Shown: piece after piece, positions 42,957 through 51,335 of the stretch
Layout of the letters: the number at the start of each line of letters is the position of its first letter
How positions within the stretch are numbered: position 1 is the first letter of the stretch
Assembly: GCF_003703395.1 (NCBI RefSeq)
Contig: NZ_RDQN01000005.1
Span: forward strand, 186,001-250,000
Length of the DNA: 64,000 nucleotides
Origin: Pseudoxanthomonas spadix
Lineage (GTDB): Bacteria; Pseudomonadota; Gammaproteobacteria; Xanthomonadales; Xanthomonadaceae
Reading direction: 5' to 3'
Made by a program: the position numbers and the translations under genes
The notes under the pieces: model-generated
Database searches by the model: none
What the model was told of the DNA's origin: nothing
Seen by the model: the letters and a program-made list of their open reading frames with translations, nothing else

Positions 42957-44301
42957 GACCGGCAGCGCCGCACGGCCCGGTGCGGCGCGTGCGCGCAAGT
43001 TCCGCCGGCGCCTTCGCACCCGCATCGTCTGGTCGTTCGTGCTGCTGGGCTTCTGCCTGACGGTGCTGTTCGCCTACGCCTCGATCCTGGCCCGCCAGCG
43101 GGTGGAGAACCAGCTGGTCGAAGACGTGATGAACCGCAACCTGGAAGAAACCTGGCGGCGGTTCGTCAGCAGCGGCGGCACCGAGGCCGGGGCCCCGGTC
43201 CAGCAGATGAAGGGTTTCCTGTACCGCCCGGACAAGCTGGACAGCCTGCGCCGTGATTTTCCGGACTGGGAGCACCTGGACGACGGCATCCACACCCTGT
43301 CGGGCACTGATGCCGACGGCAAGCCGTTTTCGTATCGGGTGGGCGTGCGCAAGACGCCCAACGCGTGGTTTTTCCTGACCTACGACATGGGCCAGGTCGC
43401 CCTGGGCGAAGTGCAGTTCAGGCGCACCTTGTGGGCCACGGTGGGGCTGTTCACCCTGCTCTCGCTGATCATTGGCTGGTGGTCGGCCTCGCGGGTGATG
43501 AGCCCGGTGTCCGAGCTGGCCACGCGCCTGCGCGCCTACCGCGGCAGCAGCAATCCGACCCAGCTGGGGCCGCTGTTCCCCGAGGACGAGGTGGGCGAGT
43601 TGGCGCGTGCGCTGGACGACTATTCCCAGCGCTTGACCGAAGTGGTCCAGCGCGACCGCGAGTTCAATGCCGATGTCAGCCATGAGTTGCGCACGCCGCT
43701 GGCGGTGATCCGCGGTGCCACCGAACTGCTGCTGGGCCGGCCCAACCTGGAGCCGAAGATCCAGGCGCGCCTGCTGCGCATCCAGCGTGCCGAAGCGGCC
43801 TGCACCGACCTGATCGGCTCGCTGCTGCTGCTCTCGCGCAACGAACGCGGACAGGGCAGCAGCAACGTGGCCCGGGTCGCCGACCAGCTGCTGGATGCGC
43901 ACCGCGCGCAGATCGGCGGCAAGCAGCTGGAACTGATCCAGCAGGGCAACCAGGACCTGGTCATCGATGCGCCGGAAGCCGCCTTGTCGGTGGCCCTGGG
44001 CAACCTGATCGGCAACGCGGTCAAGTACACCCACGAAGGTACGGTGGTGGTGCGCGTGCTGGACGATGCGGTGGAAGTGATCGACTCGGGCCCCGGCCTG
44101 AGCGAGGAAGACGCGGCCAAGCTGTTTCACCGCGGCTATCGCGGCACCCACGCCGGGCACTCGCAGGGCGGCGGCATCGGCCTGTCCATCGTCAGCCGCC
44201 TGTGCGAGCTCTACGGCTGGCAGGTCAGCGTGCGTCCCGGCGCGCAGCGCGGGGTGGTGGCGACGTTGCGGTTCCGCCCGGCCGACTCGGCTACAGCGTG
44301 A
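42919..44301 (+). CDS. membrane sensor histidine kinase
   Basis: Partner kinase of the upstream regulator; 460 residues. TM1 (IVWSFVLLGFCLTVLFAYASIL), a periplasmic sensor of about 110 residues, TM2 (LWATVGLFTLLSLIIGWW), HAMP, then the H-box REFNADVSHELRTPLAVIRGATELLL, N-box LGNLIGNAVKYT, G1 VIDSGPGLSEEDA and G2 GGGIGLSIVSRL. ATG 42919 (MASVTASPHPKPETG) overlaps the regulator gene by 38 bp, implying coupling. Its 3' end overlaps the convergent DUF4124 gene by 11 bp. Confidence 0.9.
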   Translation: MASVTASPHPKPETGSAARPGAARARKFRRRLRTRIVWSFVLLGFCLTVLFAYASILARQRVENQLVEDVMNRNLEETWRRFVSSGGTEAGAPVQQMKGFLYRPDKLDSLRRDFPDWEHLDDGIHTLSGTDADGKPFSYRVGVRKTPNAWFFLTYDMGQVALGEVQFRRTLWATVGLFTLLSLIIGWWSASRVMSPVSELATRLRAYRGSSNPTQLGPLFPEDEVGELARALDDYSQRLTEVVQRDREFNADVSHELRTPLAVIRGATELLLGRPNLEPKIQARLLRIQRAEAACTDLIGSLLLLSRNERGQGSSNVARVADQLLDAHRAQIGGKQLELIQQGNQDLVIDAPEAALSVALGNLIGNAVKYTHEGTVVVRVLDDAVEVIDSGPGLSEEDAAKLFHRGYRGTHAGHSQGGGIGLSIVSRLCELYGWQVSVRPGAQRGVVATLRFRPADSATA

Positions 44302-44884
44302 TCCAGAAGCAGCCATCGCTGCGGCCGATGCCCAGCACGGTGCTGGACGGCGTGCCGGTGTTGGCCAGGGTCTGCTGCAGGCGCAGGCCGACCGGGCGCT
44401 GTTTCTGCGGCGGCATCGGCTGCGGATAGAAGCCATCGGCATTGGCATCGACGACCGGCGCTGGCGTCACTTTGGGAAAGATCGGGGCGATGTCCAGCAG
44501 CGGCCGGCGCACGATGGCTTCCATCCGGTCCATCAGGCGATTGGCCGAGGCGTCGGAAATCCCGTTCCACCGGTACAGCGAGGCGAGCCGGTTGGCATCG
44601 CCGGCGTCGATCGCCGCGGTGATCCGCTGGACCAGCTCGCTCAGCCTGCGCGGACAGTCCAGGTACACCGGCGCAGCCGCCTGCCCGGTGGCGTTGACCC
44701 GTGGCCGGATCACGCGGCTGGCCGCACCCACATCCTCACAGCGACGATCGGTGAACACGCTGGTCCCGGCGCTATCGGTACAGCGATGCACGGCCTGGGC
44801 CGCGGCCGCAGGCACCCACGCCGGCGCCACCAGCGCGGTGGTCACGGCAATCATCAGCAGGCAGGGCAGGACAGGGACGCGCAT
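44291..44884 (-). CDS. DUF4124 domain secreted protein
   Basis: A 197-residue exported protein with signal peptide (MRVPVLPCLLMIAVTTALVA... to about AAAQA), then the DUF4124 segment VHRCTDSAGTSVFTDRRCEDVGAASRV with its cysteine pair, common in Xanthomonadaceae, and a C-terminal region with YLDCPRRLSELVQRITAAIDAGDANRLASLYRWNG and a final DGCFWITL. Function is unknown; an envelope protein is likely. It follows metF by 62 bp on the same strand. Confidence 0.8.
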   Translation of the reverse strand: MRVPVLPCLLMIAVTTALVAPAWVPAAAAQAVHRCTDSAGTSVFTDRRCEDVGAASRVIRPRVNATGQAAAPVYLDCPRRLSELVQRITAAIDAGDANRLASLYRWNGISDASANRLMDRMEAIVRRPLLDIAPIFPKVTPAPVVDANADGFYPQPMPPQKQRPVGLRLQQTLANTGTPSSTVLGIGRSDGCFWITL

Positions 44885-44946
44885 CGCAGCGGGCAGCCTA
44901 ACCCGGCGCGGCTGAGCCACGGCCCGCCGCCGCGGCGGCGATGGCG

Positions 44947-45777
44947 TCAGCCCAGCCCCAGACGCTTGAGCACCAGCTGGCTTGGCCTGGCCAGGTTGAG
45001 GGTGTAGAAGTGCAGCGCCGGCGCGCCGCCCTCGACCAGACGCTGGCACAGCTGCGCCACCACGTCGGCGCCGAACTCGCGGATCGCCTCGGCGTCGTCG
45101 CCATGGGCGGCCATGCGCTTGTCGATCCAGCGCGGGATCTGTGCGCCGCACTGCTCCGAAAACCGGCGCAGCTGGCTGAAGTTGGAGATCGGCATGATCC
45201 CGGGAATGATCGGGATCTGCACGCCCATCGCCCGCACCGCATCGACGAAGCTGAAATACGCATCGGCGTTGTAGAAGTACTGGGTGATGGCGGCATCGGC
45301 GCCGGCATCGACCTTGGCCTTGAAGTGCTTCAGGTCGCTCAGCGCGTCGCTGGCCTGCGGATGGGTTTCCGGATACGCACCGACTTCCAGCCGGAAGGCA
45401 TCGCCGTGCTCGGCGCGGATGAGCGCGATCAGGTCCGAGGCATGGCGCAGGTCGCCCGCATGGCCCATGCCCGAGGGCAGGTCGCCGCGCAGGGCCACGA
45501 TGCGCCTGCAGCCGATCGCCCGATAGCGCGCCAGCAGCGCGCGGATCTGCTCGCGGCTGCCGCCCACGCACGACAGATGCGGGGCGGCGTCGAAGCGATG
45601 GTGCTGCTGGAGGTGGCGCACGGTCTCGGCGGTGTAGCTCAGGGTCGAGCCACCGGCGCCGAACGTGCACGAGACGTACTCGGGCGCGTATTTCTTCAGT
45701 TTGGCCGCGGTGCGGTCCAGCTGCGCGCGCTGGTCCTCGGTCTTGGGCGGGTAGAACTCGAAGCTGACAGGGATCAT
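44947..45777 (-). CDS. metF: 5,10-methylenetetrahydrofolate reductase
   Basis: MetF makes 5-methyl-THF for methionine synthesis with FAD. The 276 residues show SFEFYPPKTEDQRAQL (catalytic Glu), VSCTFGAGGSTLSYTAETV, AHLSCVGG-like (PHLSCVGGSREQI), VALRGDLPSG, GAYPETHPQA and TQYFYNADAYFSFVDAVRAMG. Length fits bacterial MetF. It is divergent from the TonB-receptor operon across a 367-bp intergenic region. Confidence 0.94.
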   Translation of the reverse strand: MIPVSFEFYPPKTEDQRAQLDRTAAKLKKYAPEYVSCTFGAGGSTLSYTAETVRHLQQHHRFDAAPHLSCVGGSREQIRALLARYRAIGCRRIVALRGDLPSGMGHAGDLRHASDLIALIRAEHGDAFRLEVGAYPETHPQASDALSDLKHFKAKVDAGADAAITQYFYNADAYFSFVDAVRAMGVQIPIIPGIMPISNFSQLRRFSEQCGAQIPRWIDKRMAAHGDDAEAIREFGADVVAQLCQRLVEGGAPALHFYTLNLARPSQLVLKRLGLG

Positions 45778-45806
45778 CGCGGAGCGTTCGACGGCGTGGG
45801 AGAGGG

Positions 45807-45827
45807 ATTGTATCGCTTCATCGCGAT
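45807..45827 (-). promoter_or_regulatory. candidate metF promoter with inverted repeat
   Basis: Read leftward, GATACAAT (45807-45814) gives a -10-like TACAAT 30 bp ahead of the metF ATG. It overlaps the inverted repeat ATCGC-N6-GCGAT (45812-45827). A repressor of methionine metabolism binding across the -10 is plausible. The family of that regulator cannot be named from this site. Confidence 0.35.
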
Positions 45828-46053
45828 GGATTTGATGCCAGCGCGCGGCACCGCCGCAAAAGGACTGCTTACGGCCGCCGCGCCGTGAACCAGGAGCCGG
45901 CGCGAGGGCGGCTCGTGCGATGGCAGGCGGACGGACCGATAGATCAGCCGGGGCGTCCGGTTGGCATCAGGGCCGCCGCCGCATTGCCGGACCCTATTTG
46001 TGTCAATAAAAGGACAGGGCAGGGATGGCATATCCCCACTCGATGGTGCCCGG
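45828..46053. other. remainder of the metF/TonB-receptor intergenic region
   Basis: No gene is seen in this part of the intergenic region. I looked for a conserved S-adenosylhomocysteine riboswitch in front of metF and could not fold one. Confidence 0.4.
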
Positions 46054-46089
46054 TCATTACGCAGGCCTGTAATGAGCGCTCCTGATAAT
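46054..46089 (+). promoter_or_regulatory. palindromic operator and -10 ahead of the TonB-receptor operon
   Basis: TCATTAC-N8-GTAATGA (46054-46060 and 46069-46075) is a perfect 7-bp inverted repeat centred on AGGCCT, followed by GATAAT at 46084-46089 as a likely -10. The palindrome covers the -35 position, where a repressor or activator dimer would act. Transcription would begin near 46096, after the ATG at 46088, which supports the start at 46145. Confidence 0.55.
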
Positions 46090-46144
46090 GCACAACGCTC
46101 GTTTCGACGACGTTGGTGTTCTCACTCATAAGGGGTCAGTGTTT

Positions 46145-48676
46145 ATGCACGGTCTTAGGACTACATATAATCGCGCTGCGGTGGCAGTTGCGATTGCCTT
46201 GGCTGCTCCCATGGTATCAGTCGCGCAAGAAGCGGCAGAAAATCCGCCTGCGCCGAAGCAAACGCCCCCTTCCGAGAAACGCGAGAAAGTCAGCGATCTG
46301 GGTGCGGTCGTGGTGACCGGCGCGGCGCGTACCCAGCGTCGTTTCGACGCATCGTATGCGGTCAACTCCCTGACCGGGGAGGAAATCCAGAAGCTGGCGC
46401 CCAAGAGCTATGCGGACCTGCTGGCCAACGTGCCCGGCATCCATGTCGAATCGACTGGCGGCGAAGTGCAGAACATCACCCGCCTGCGCGGCATCCCGAC
46501 CGACCGCGGCTTCATCATCTTCCAGCAGGATGGTCTGCCGCTGTTCCATGAAATCGACGGGCACTTCTTCAACTCCGGTGAGGGCATGCACCGCTTGGAC
46601 CTCATGAACCAGCGGGTCGAGGTCGTGCGCGGCGGCCCGGCGCCGATCTACGCCAGCGGTGGCGCGGCCATCGTCAACAACATCCTGGCTGAGGGCGGCG
46701 ACCAGACCCAGGGCAAGGCCCAGCTCACGTTGGGCGATACCGGGCTCTACCGCGCCGAAGCCTACCAGTCCGGCGCCCTCTCGGGACAGACCTACTATGC
46801 GGTGGGCGGCTTTCTGCGCGAACACGATGGCTACCGCGACAACGGCTTTCCCAACGACAAGGGTGGCCAGCTGCGCGCCAATCTCAAACATTACCTGGAT
46901 GATGGCTGGGTCAAGGTCAGCGGCACCTTCGTTGACGACCACAACGTCTTCTATCTGCCGATCCCGGTCGCTGATCCGCGCAACCCGTCGGTCTCGCTGG
47001 ATCCGTTCATCGACTACTTCACCGGCACCATGAATTCGCCGTCGCTGCGCAACGTGTCGCTCAAGTACCTGGATTCGTCCAACGTGCTGAAGAGCCTGCA
47101 CCGAGACCTGGCGGACGGCCGCCACATGCGCTTTGGTAACGTCGGCTTCCAGTACGAAAACAACGTAGGCGACTGGGTCGTCTCGCTCAAGTCCGGATAC
47201 ACCAAGGGCGAGGTGAGCTTCGATGCGCTCTATTCCACGACCAATCCGGCCGATGCAAACATCTTTGCCAACAGCTACCTGGGAACGGCGCAGAGGGCTT
47301 TCGGTACCGGAGTCGCATCGATGGGCTATGCCCTGGCCGGCACGAATGGCGCGACGGCTTATGACCCGTATGCGGCTTCCGGCCTGGTGATTTCGGCGCA
47401 GTATCGGGCGATCGAGTCGGATTTTTATTCGACCCAGGCGGACCTGAGCGCAGCCCGACGGTTCGAAGCGGGCTCCGGCGCGCACGATCTGAATATCGGC
47501 ATCTATGCTTCGTTCTACGGAACCACGGCCTTCACTGCCTACCAGGACATGTTGCTTGAGGTCAAGGGAAAGCCCAGGACCCTTGATCTGGTCGCCTACT
47601 CAGCCCAGGGAACTCCACTGGGATACGTCACTGACAATGGTGTTCTGCGCTACACGACCACGCTCAACGCGGGCGAGGTCGATGCGAAGATGTTTGCGCT
47701 ATACGTCAACGATACGTGGGAGTTGACCGACAAGCTCAAGCTCGACGCTGGCATCCGACACGAACGGTATGACTACGAAGGCTATGCCGAAGGCACCGCC
47801 AGCGCCAACCTCGGAGATGCCAACACCCTGGCCGACGACACCACCCGACGCTTCAGTGGCACAACCCAGACGCACGACCTCGATCCGTCCGCCACCAACT
47901 GGACCGTGGGGGCAAATTACGACTTCAACGCTAACTTCGGCACCTATGGCCGTGCTTCCCACGTGGAGATCGTGCCGCAGTCCAACGTGGCGCGCAGCAT
48001 CGATCCAACCATCATCAAGACCAAGACCGACCAGTACGAGTTGGGCGTGAAGGCTGCATTCGGCCGTTCCTACGTTTACCTGACCGCCTTCTACACCAAG
48101 TTCGACCCACTGAACGCGTCGTTCGTGGCTTACAACCCGGTTACCGGACGCAACGACCAGTCGGTGCCGTTCATTGGTACCGCTGTGTCGAAAGGGATCG
48201 AAGTCGATGGCCTGTTCAGGGCGAACGAGTGGTTTGCGCTCGCCGGCGCGGTGACATTGAGCGACCCGCAGTACGATGAACTGCAGAACAGCGCCGGCGC
48301 CGATCCGGCCGCAGTGAACGGTAACCAGATCGTCCGCGAGCCGAAAGTTTACGGGAATATCCGTCCGACTTTCAGCTTCATGACTGGCGATAGCGAGATC
48401 GAAGCGTACCTTCGCTACGATTTTGTAGGAAAGTCCTATGTCGATCTGTTCAACCGTACCGCGTTACCCTCCTACCAGACGCTGGGCCTGGGGCTATCGT
48501 GGAAACGCGGCCCATGGGGCGTGCAACTGGTGGGAGATAACCTGACCGAAGAGGAAGGCCTTACCGAGGGAAATACCCGCACTGACGCACTGGCGGGCCA
48601 GGGTTCGGGCGAGGCGATTTATGGGCGTCCGCTATTTGGCCGCAACTTCCGTCTGGTCCTGAGCAGGAGCTGGTGA
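46145..48676 (+). CDS. TonB-dependent outer-membrane receptor
   Basis: A receptor of 843 residues. MHGLRTTYNRAAVAVAIALAAPMVSVAQ is a signal peptide, DLGAVVVTGAARTQRRFDAS a TonB-box-like and plug start, and ADLLANVPGIHVESTGGEVQNITRLRGIPTDRGFIIFQQDG, then RVEVVRGGPAPIYASGGAAIVNNI, the plug. The barrel ends FGRNFRLVLSRSW. ATG 46145 follows AAGGGG at about 9 nt; ATG 46088 is upstream of the predicted transcription start. The substrate is unknown. The stop overlaps the YdcF-like gene (TGATG), and an S1/P1-like enzyme follows. Confidence 0.88.
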   Translation: MHGLRTTYNRAAVAVAIALAAPMVSVAQEAAENPPAPKQTPPSEKREKVSDLGAVVVTGAARTQRRFDASYAVNSLTGEEIQKLAPKSYADLLANVPGIHVESTGGEVQNITRLRGIPTDRGFIIFQQDGLPLFHEIDGHFFNSGEGMHRLDLMNQRVEVVRGGPAPIYASGGAAIVNNILAEGGDQTQGKAQLTLGDTGLYRAEAYQSGALSGQTYYAVGGFLREHDGYRDNGFPNDKGGQLRANLKHYLDDGWVKVSGTFVDDHNVFYLPIPVADPRNPSVSLDPFIDYFTGTMNSPSLRNVSLKYLDSSNVLKSLHRDLADGRHMRFGNVGFQYENNVGDWVVSLKSGYTKGEVSFDALYSTTNPADANIFANSYLGTAQRAFGTGVASMGYALAGTNGATAYDPYAASGLVISAQYRAIESDFYSTQADLSAARRFEAGSGAHDLNIGIYASFYGTTAFTAYQDMLLEVKGKPRTLDLVAYSAQGTPLGYVTDNGVLRYTTTLNAGEVDAKMFALYVNDTWELTDKLKLDAGIRHERYDYEGYAEGTASANLGDANTLADDTTRRFSGTTQTHDLDPSATNWTVGANYDFNANFGTYGRASHVEIVPQSNVARSIDPTIIKTKTDQYELGVKAAFGRSYVYLTAFYTKFDPLNASFVAYNPVTGRNDQSVPFIGTAVSKGIEVDGLFRANEWFALAGAVTLSDPQYDELQNSAGADPAAVNGNQIVREPKVYGNIRPTFSFMTGDSEIEAYLRYDFVGKSYVDLFNRTALPSYQTLGLGLSWKRGPWGVQLVGDNLTEEEGLTEGNTRTDALAGQGSGEAIYGRPLFGRNFRLVLSRSW

Positions 48677-49809
48677 TGCGCCTGGCGCTACTCGTGTGTA
48701 TGGCCGTTGCCGCGATCCAGCCGGCATTGGCCAGGACAGGGGAAGATCAGGTAATCGCCGCGCTCGGCAAGCGCCTGTTTCCGGTGGTTGCCGCGATGGA
48801 CAGGGCCGGGGTGCCATCGGAAGTTCGTTCGATGCTGGAACAGCGGGACCGTCGTCTGGCGACATGCGCCGATGATGCGCCGTGCAAGGTCAATGTATCG
48901 CTGTGGAGTAACAGCGAGATCGAACTGGTATCGGCGATGGCCGCGGCCGATGGTCCGTCTGCCGAGAACCGGGATCGCGCAAATGCGGCGCATCGCGAGC
49001 TGCTGGGACTCAACACCATCCTTGACGTCTACGGCAGGGGTAGCGCACCGCGTTATCCCCGGATTGACGGACCGATTGGCGAGCAGGATCGCGTTCGGAT
49101 CGCGGAAGATTGCGTCGTGGCGGCCGCTATTGCCGAGGCGGGTCGCGATGAGGCGCCTGCAGGGTTCGACTTCAGCATCGGCTTGGCGTTGGCGCTCCTT
49201 GACGTCAACGAACGACTGGATGCCATTGCCTTCCAGCCGCTTGACGGCGGGCTCAATTCGGACGCTTTCCAACATGCCAGGGGACTGGACTGGTCGCGCT
49301 ATCGCTACACCTCGATCATCGTGCTTGGTGCGGGACCGAAGGACCTGCTGACGCCACTGAGCGCCCGGGGCAAGTTGCACGTCAAGATCGCGGCGCAGCG
49401 TTATTTCAGTGGTCTGGCGCCCTTTATCATCGTAAGCGGCGCTGCCGTGCATCCACGCGGGACACGCTTCGTCGAAGCGGTCGAAATGCGCCGTGCACTG
49501 ATCGAAAGGTACGCAGTGCCGGCGCACGCCATTGTGATCGAGCCTCACGCAAGGCATACGACGACCAACCTGCGCAACTCCGCACGATTGCTGATGTCGA
49601 TGAAGGCACCGATGGACCGCGATGCGCTGGTTCTCAGCGACCCCCCGCACATCGACGCAGTGCAGAGTGCCGAGTTCGTCGAACGCAACCAGCGCGAACT
49701 GGGCTACCAGCCCGGCAGGGTCGGCGCACGTACTTCACCCTTTGATATCGTGTTCCGGCCGTCCGCGGCTTCCGCGAAGGTCGATCCGCTCGACCCACTT
49801 GATCCTTGA
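48676..49809 (+). CDS. exported YdcF/DUF218-family protein
   Basis: A 377-residue protein with signal peptide (MRLALLVCMAVAAIQPALA). The C-terminal half is a DUF218 fold: SIIVLGAGPKDLLTPLSARGKLHVKIAAQRYFSGLAPFIIVSGAAVHPRG, VEAVEMRRALIERYAVPAHAIVIEPHARHTTTNLRNSARLL. The N-terminal 190 residues are not recognised. ElyC/SanA/YdcF relatives act in envelope metabolism, with no settled chemistry. ATG 48676 overlaps the receptor stop with GAGCAGGAG just upstream, so translation is coupled. An enzyme working in the periplasm on the receptor's ligand is a reasonable inference. Confidence 0.75.
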   Translation: MRLALLVCMAVAAIQPALARTGEDQVIAALGKRLFPVVAAMDRAGVPSEVRSMLEQRDRRLATCADDAPCKVNVSLWSNSEIELVSAMAAADGPSAENRDRANAAHRELLGLNTILDVYGRGSAPRYPRIDGPIGEQDRVRIAEDCVVAAAIAEAGRDEAPAGFDFSIGLALALLDVNERLDAIAFQPLDGGLNSDAFQHARGLDWSRYRYTSIIVLGAGPKDLLTPLSARGKLHVKIAAQRYFSGLAPFIIVSGAAVHPRGTRFVEAVEMRRALIERYAVPAHAIVIEPHARHTTTNLRNSARLLMSMKAPMDRDALVLSDPPHIDAVQSAEFVERNQRELGYQPGRVGARTSPFDIVFRPSAASAKVDPLDPLDP

Positions 49810-49826
49810 ATAGTCGGGAGCCATCC

Positions 49827-50837
49827 ATGCCCAATGTTCGAACTGCAGTCATTTTTTTCGGAGTATCACTTGCCGTCGCGTTCGCTGTTGCGCCGGGTCA
49901 GGCGTGGGCCTGGGGAAAGCGTGCACACGCAGTCATCAACCGGACCGCGATCGCCAGCCTTCCCGGGGATGGCCCGGTCTTCCTGCGCAAGTACATGGAT
50001 TACATCGGTGACACCTCGACAGTTCCGGATACTTGGCGCTCGGTTTCCGAACCGTTCTCCAAGATACAAGAGGACCCCAACCATGGTTGGTTCCGCGAAC
50101 AGTTCGCGTTCATCGATCCGATCCCCCGTTCGCGCTATGAGTTCATCCTGGCGCTGCACCGCGAGTATCTGCGGATCAAGGACACCGATCCGGAAACGGC
50201 GCAGCGCACCAATGTGCGCTGGACGGGCACGCTGCCTTATGCGGCGATGGAATCCTATGGCCGGCTGATCGCAGGAATGCGTCTTCTGCGCAAGGCGGAG
50301 GCCGAAGGCACCGATACGCGGTTTCTTGAACAGGTATGCGCCTTCCATGTCTCCCAGCTGGGGCATTACGTCGGTGATGGCGCGCAACCACTGCATGGAT
50401 CCATACACAGCGACGGCTGGCGAGGCGACAATCCGAAAGGATATACGCGCGACAAGGCCATCCATGGTCGCGTCGAGTCGCAGTTCGTCGATGCCATCGG
50501 CCTCGAGGACGCCAGAATTCTGCCGCACATTCCGGCGGTCAGGCGCCAGCGGGGCGATCTTTTCGAGTCGGTCCTGACCTATCTGGACGAATCCGGCAGC
50601 CATGTGGAAACCATTTACCAGTTGGACCAGCGCAATGCGTTCGGCAACCCACAGGATGAGCCGGCAAATGCGCTGATTGTTCAGCAGGTCGCTGCCGGTG
50701 CGGCCATGTTGCGCGACATGGTCCAGCGCGCATGGGTGGAAAGCGGACAGGTGCCGCGCGAAGATTTGCCCAACCCGCTCGATCCAAAAAATCCTGCCTA
50801 CAACCCGGAGACAGGCTCGGCACCCGCACTGCGTTGA
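49827..50837 (+). CDS. S1/P1-nuclease / zinc phospholipase C-like secreted enzyme
   Basis: A 336-residue secreted protein. The signal peptide ends at QAWA so that mature protein would start with Trp (WGKRAHAVINRTAIASL), as in P1 nuclease and Bacillus phospholipase C where the N-terminal Trp binds zinc. Further metal ligands are seen in CAFHVSQLGHYVGDGAQPLHGSIHSDGW and KAIHGRVESQFVD. Targets could be single-stranded nucleic acid or phospholipid. ATG 49827 has CGGGAG 6 nt upstream and lies 17 bp after the YdcF-like stop. As the last gene of the receptor operon, it may release phosphate or nucleosides from polymers at the surface. Confidence 0.8.
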   Translation: MPNVRTAVIFFGVSLAVAFAVAPGQAWAWGKRAHAVINRTAIASLPGDGPVFLRKYMDYIGDTSTVPDTWRSVSEPFSKIQEDPNHGWFREQFAFIDPIPRSRYEFILALHREYLRIKDTDPETAQRTNVRWTGTLPYAAMESYGRLIAGMRLLRKAEAEGTDTRFLEQVCAFHVSQLGHYVGDGAQPLHGSIHSDGWRGDNPKGYTRDKAIHGRVESQFVDAIGLEDARILPHIPAVRRQRGDLFESVLTYLDESGSHVETIYQLDQRNAFGNPQDEPANALIVQQVAAGAAMLRDMVQRAWVESGQVPREDLPNPLDPKNPAYNPETGSAPALR

Positions 50838-51030
50838 GACACGGGCGGCAGCCGGGCAATGGTTGGTACGTCAACTCGCGAGCTGCGCGGGATTCACCGC
50901 TTTACTAGGGAATGCTGCGCATCACCGGATCAGGTGGGGGTCATGAGCGGGCAAGTCCCCCGGTCAGGTGTACAACCCGATATCTCTCATCCCCGGAAGG
51001 CGACGTTCCCCACCCGGAACGGTGAAGCGC

Positions 51031-51117
51031 CACATCCTTGACCGGCACGCCGGCGCCGGACTGCTTGAAGATCGAGACGATCTGCGTCTCGGTGAACTTC
51101 GAGGCCTTGATCGGCAC
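51031..51117 (-). pseudogene. IS3-family transposase OrfA remnant
   Basis: Read leftward from 51117 the sequence encodes VPIKASKFTETQIVSIFKQS then GAGVPVKDV, the conserved first residues of OrfA from the IS3 family (usually MKxSKFTETQIVxILKQxDAG). Homology ends there. No terminal inverted repeats or OrfB are present. The rest of the gap (50838-51030 and 51118-51286) shows no gene. Confidence 0.7.
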
Positions 51118-51286
51118 CTGGTGACGGGAACAGGCCGGAAAGTTCTACTTTCAGCTTCTGTGTCAGGCGGGGAAGCTTGCCGAACCGCACCGGCGGCGCG
51201 TTGGGTTTGCAGAAACGTCCGGCATTCGTGCGTGGCTGATTCCAGCCGTGATCTGGCGCAGGCCATCGGCATCGAAGACGGCGCAA

Positions 51287-51327
51287 TTGATCTGCATCAA
51301 TGCCTGGGTGTGGCGGGAGGACATAGT
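51287..51327 (+). promoter_or_regulatory. FNR/ANR-type box and -10 of the ferric-reductase-like gene
   Basis: TTGATCTGCATCAA (51287-51300) is a perfect match to the FNR/ANR consensus TTGAT-N4-ATCAA. The hexamer CATAGT at 51322-51327 is a -10 candidate, and the box centre would be at -41.5 for a start at 51335, the class II activator position. That would make the mRNA almost leaderless, with ATG at 51336. Confidence 0.65.
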
Positions 51328-51335
51328 TTGCGGGC

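Noticed and set aside
45778-46053. S-adenosylhomocysteine riboswitch ahead of metF
   Set aside because: The upstream DNA does not show the conserved core or pairing expected; only a short inverted repeat over the -10 is visible.
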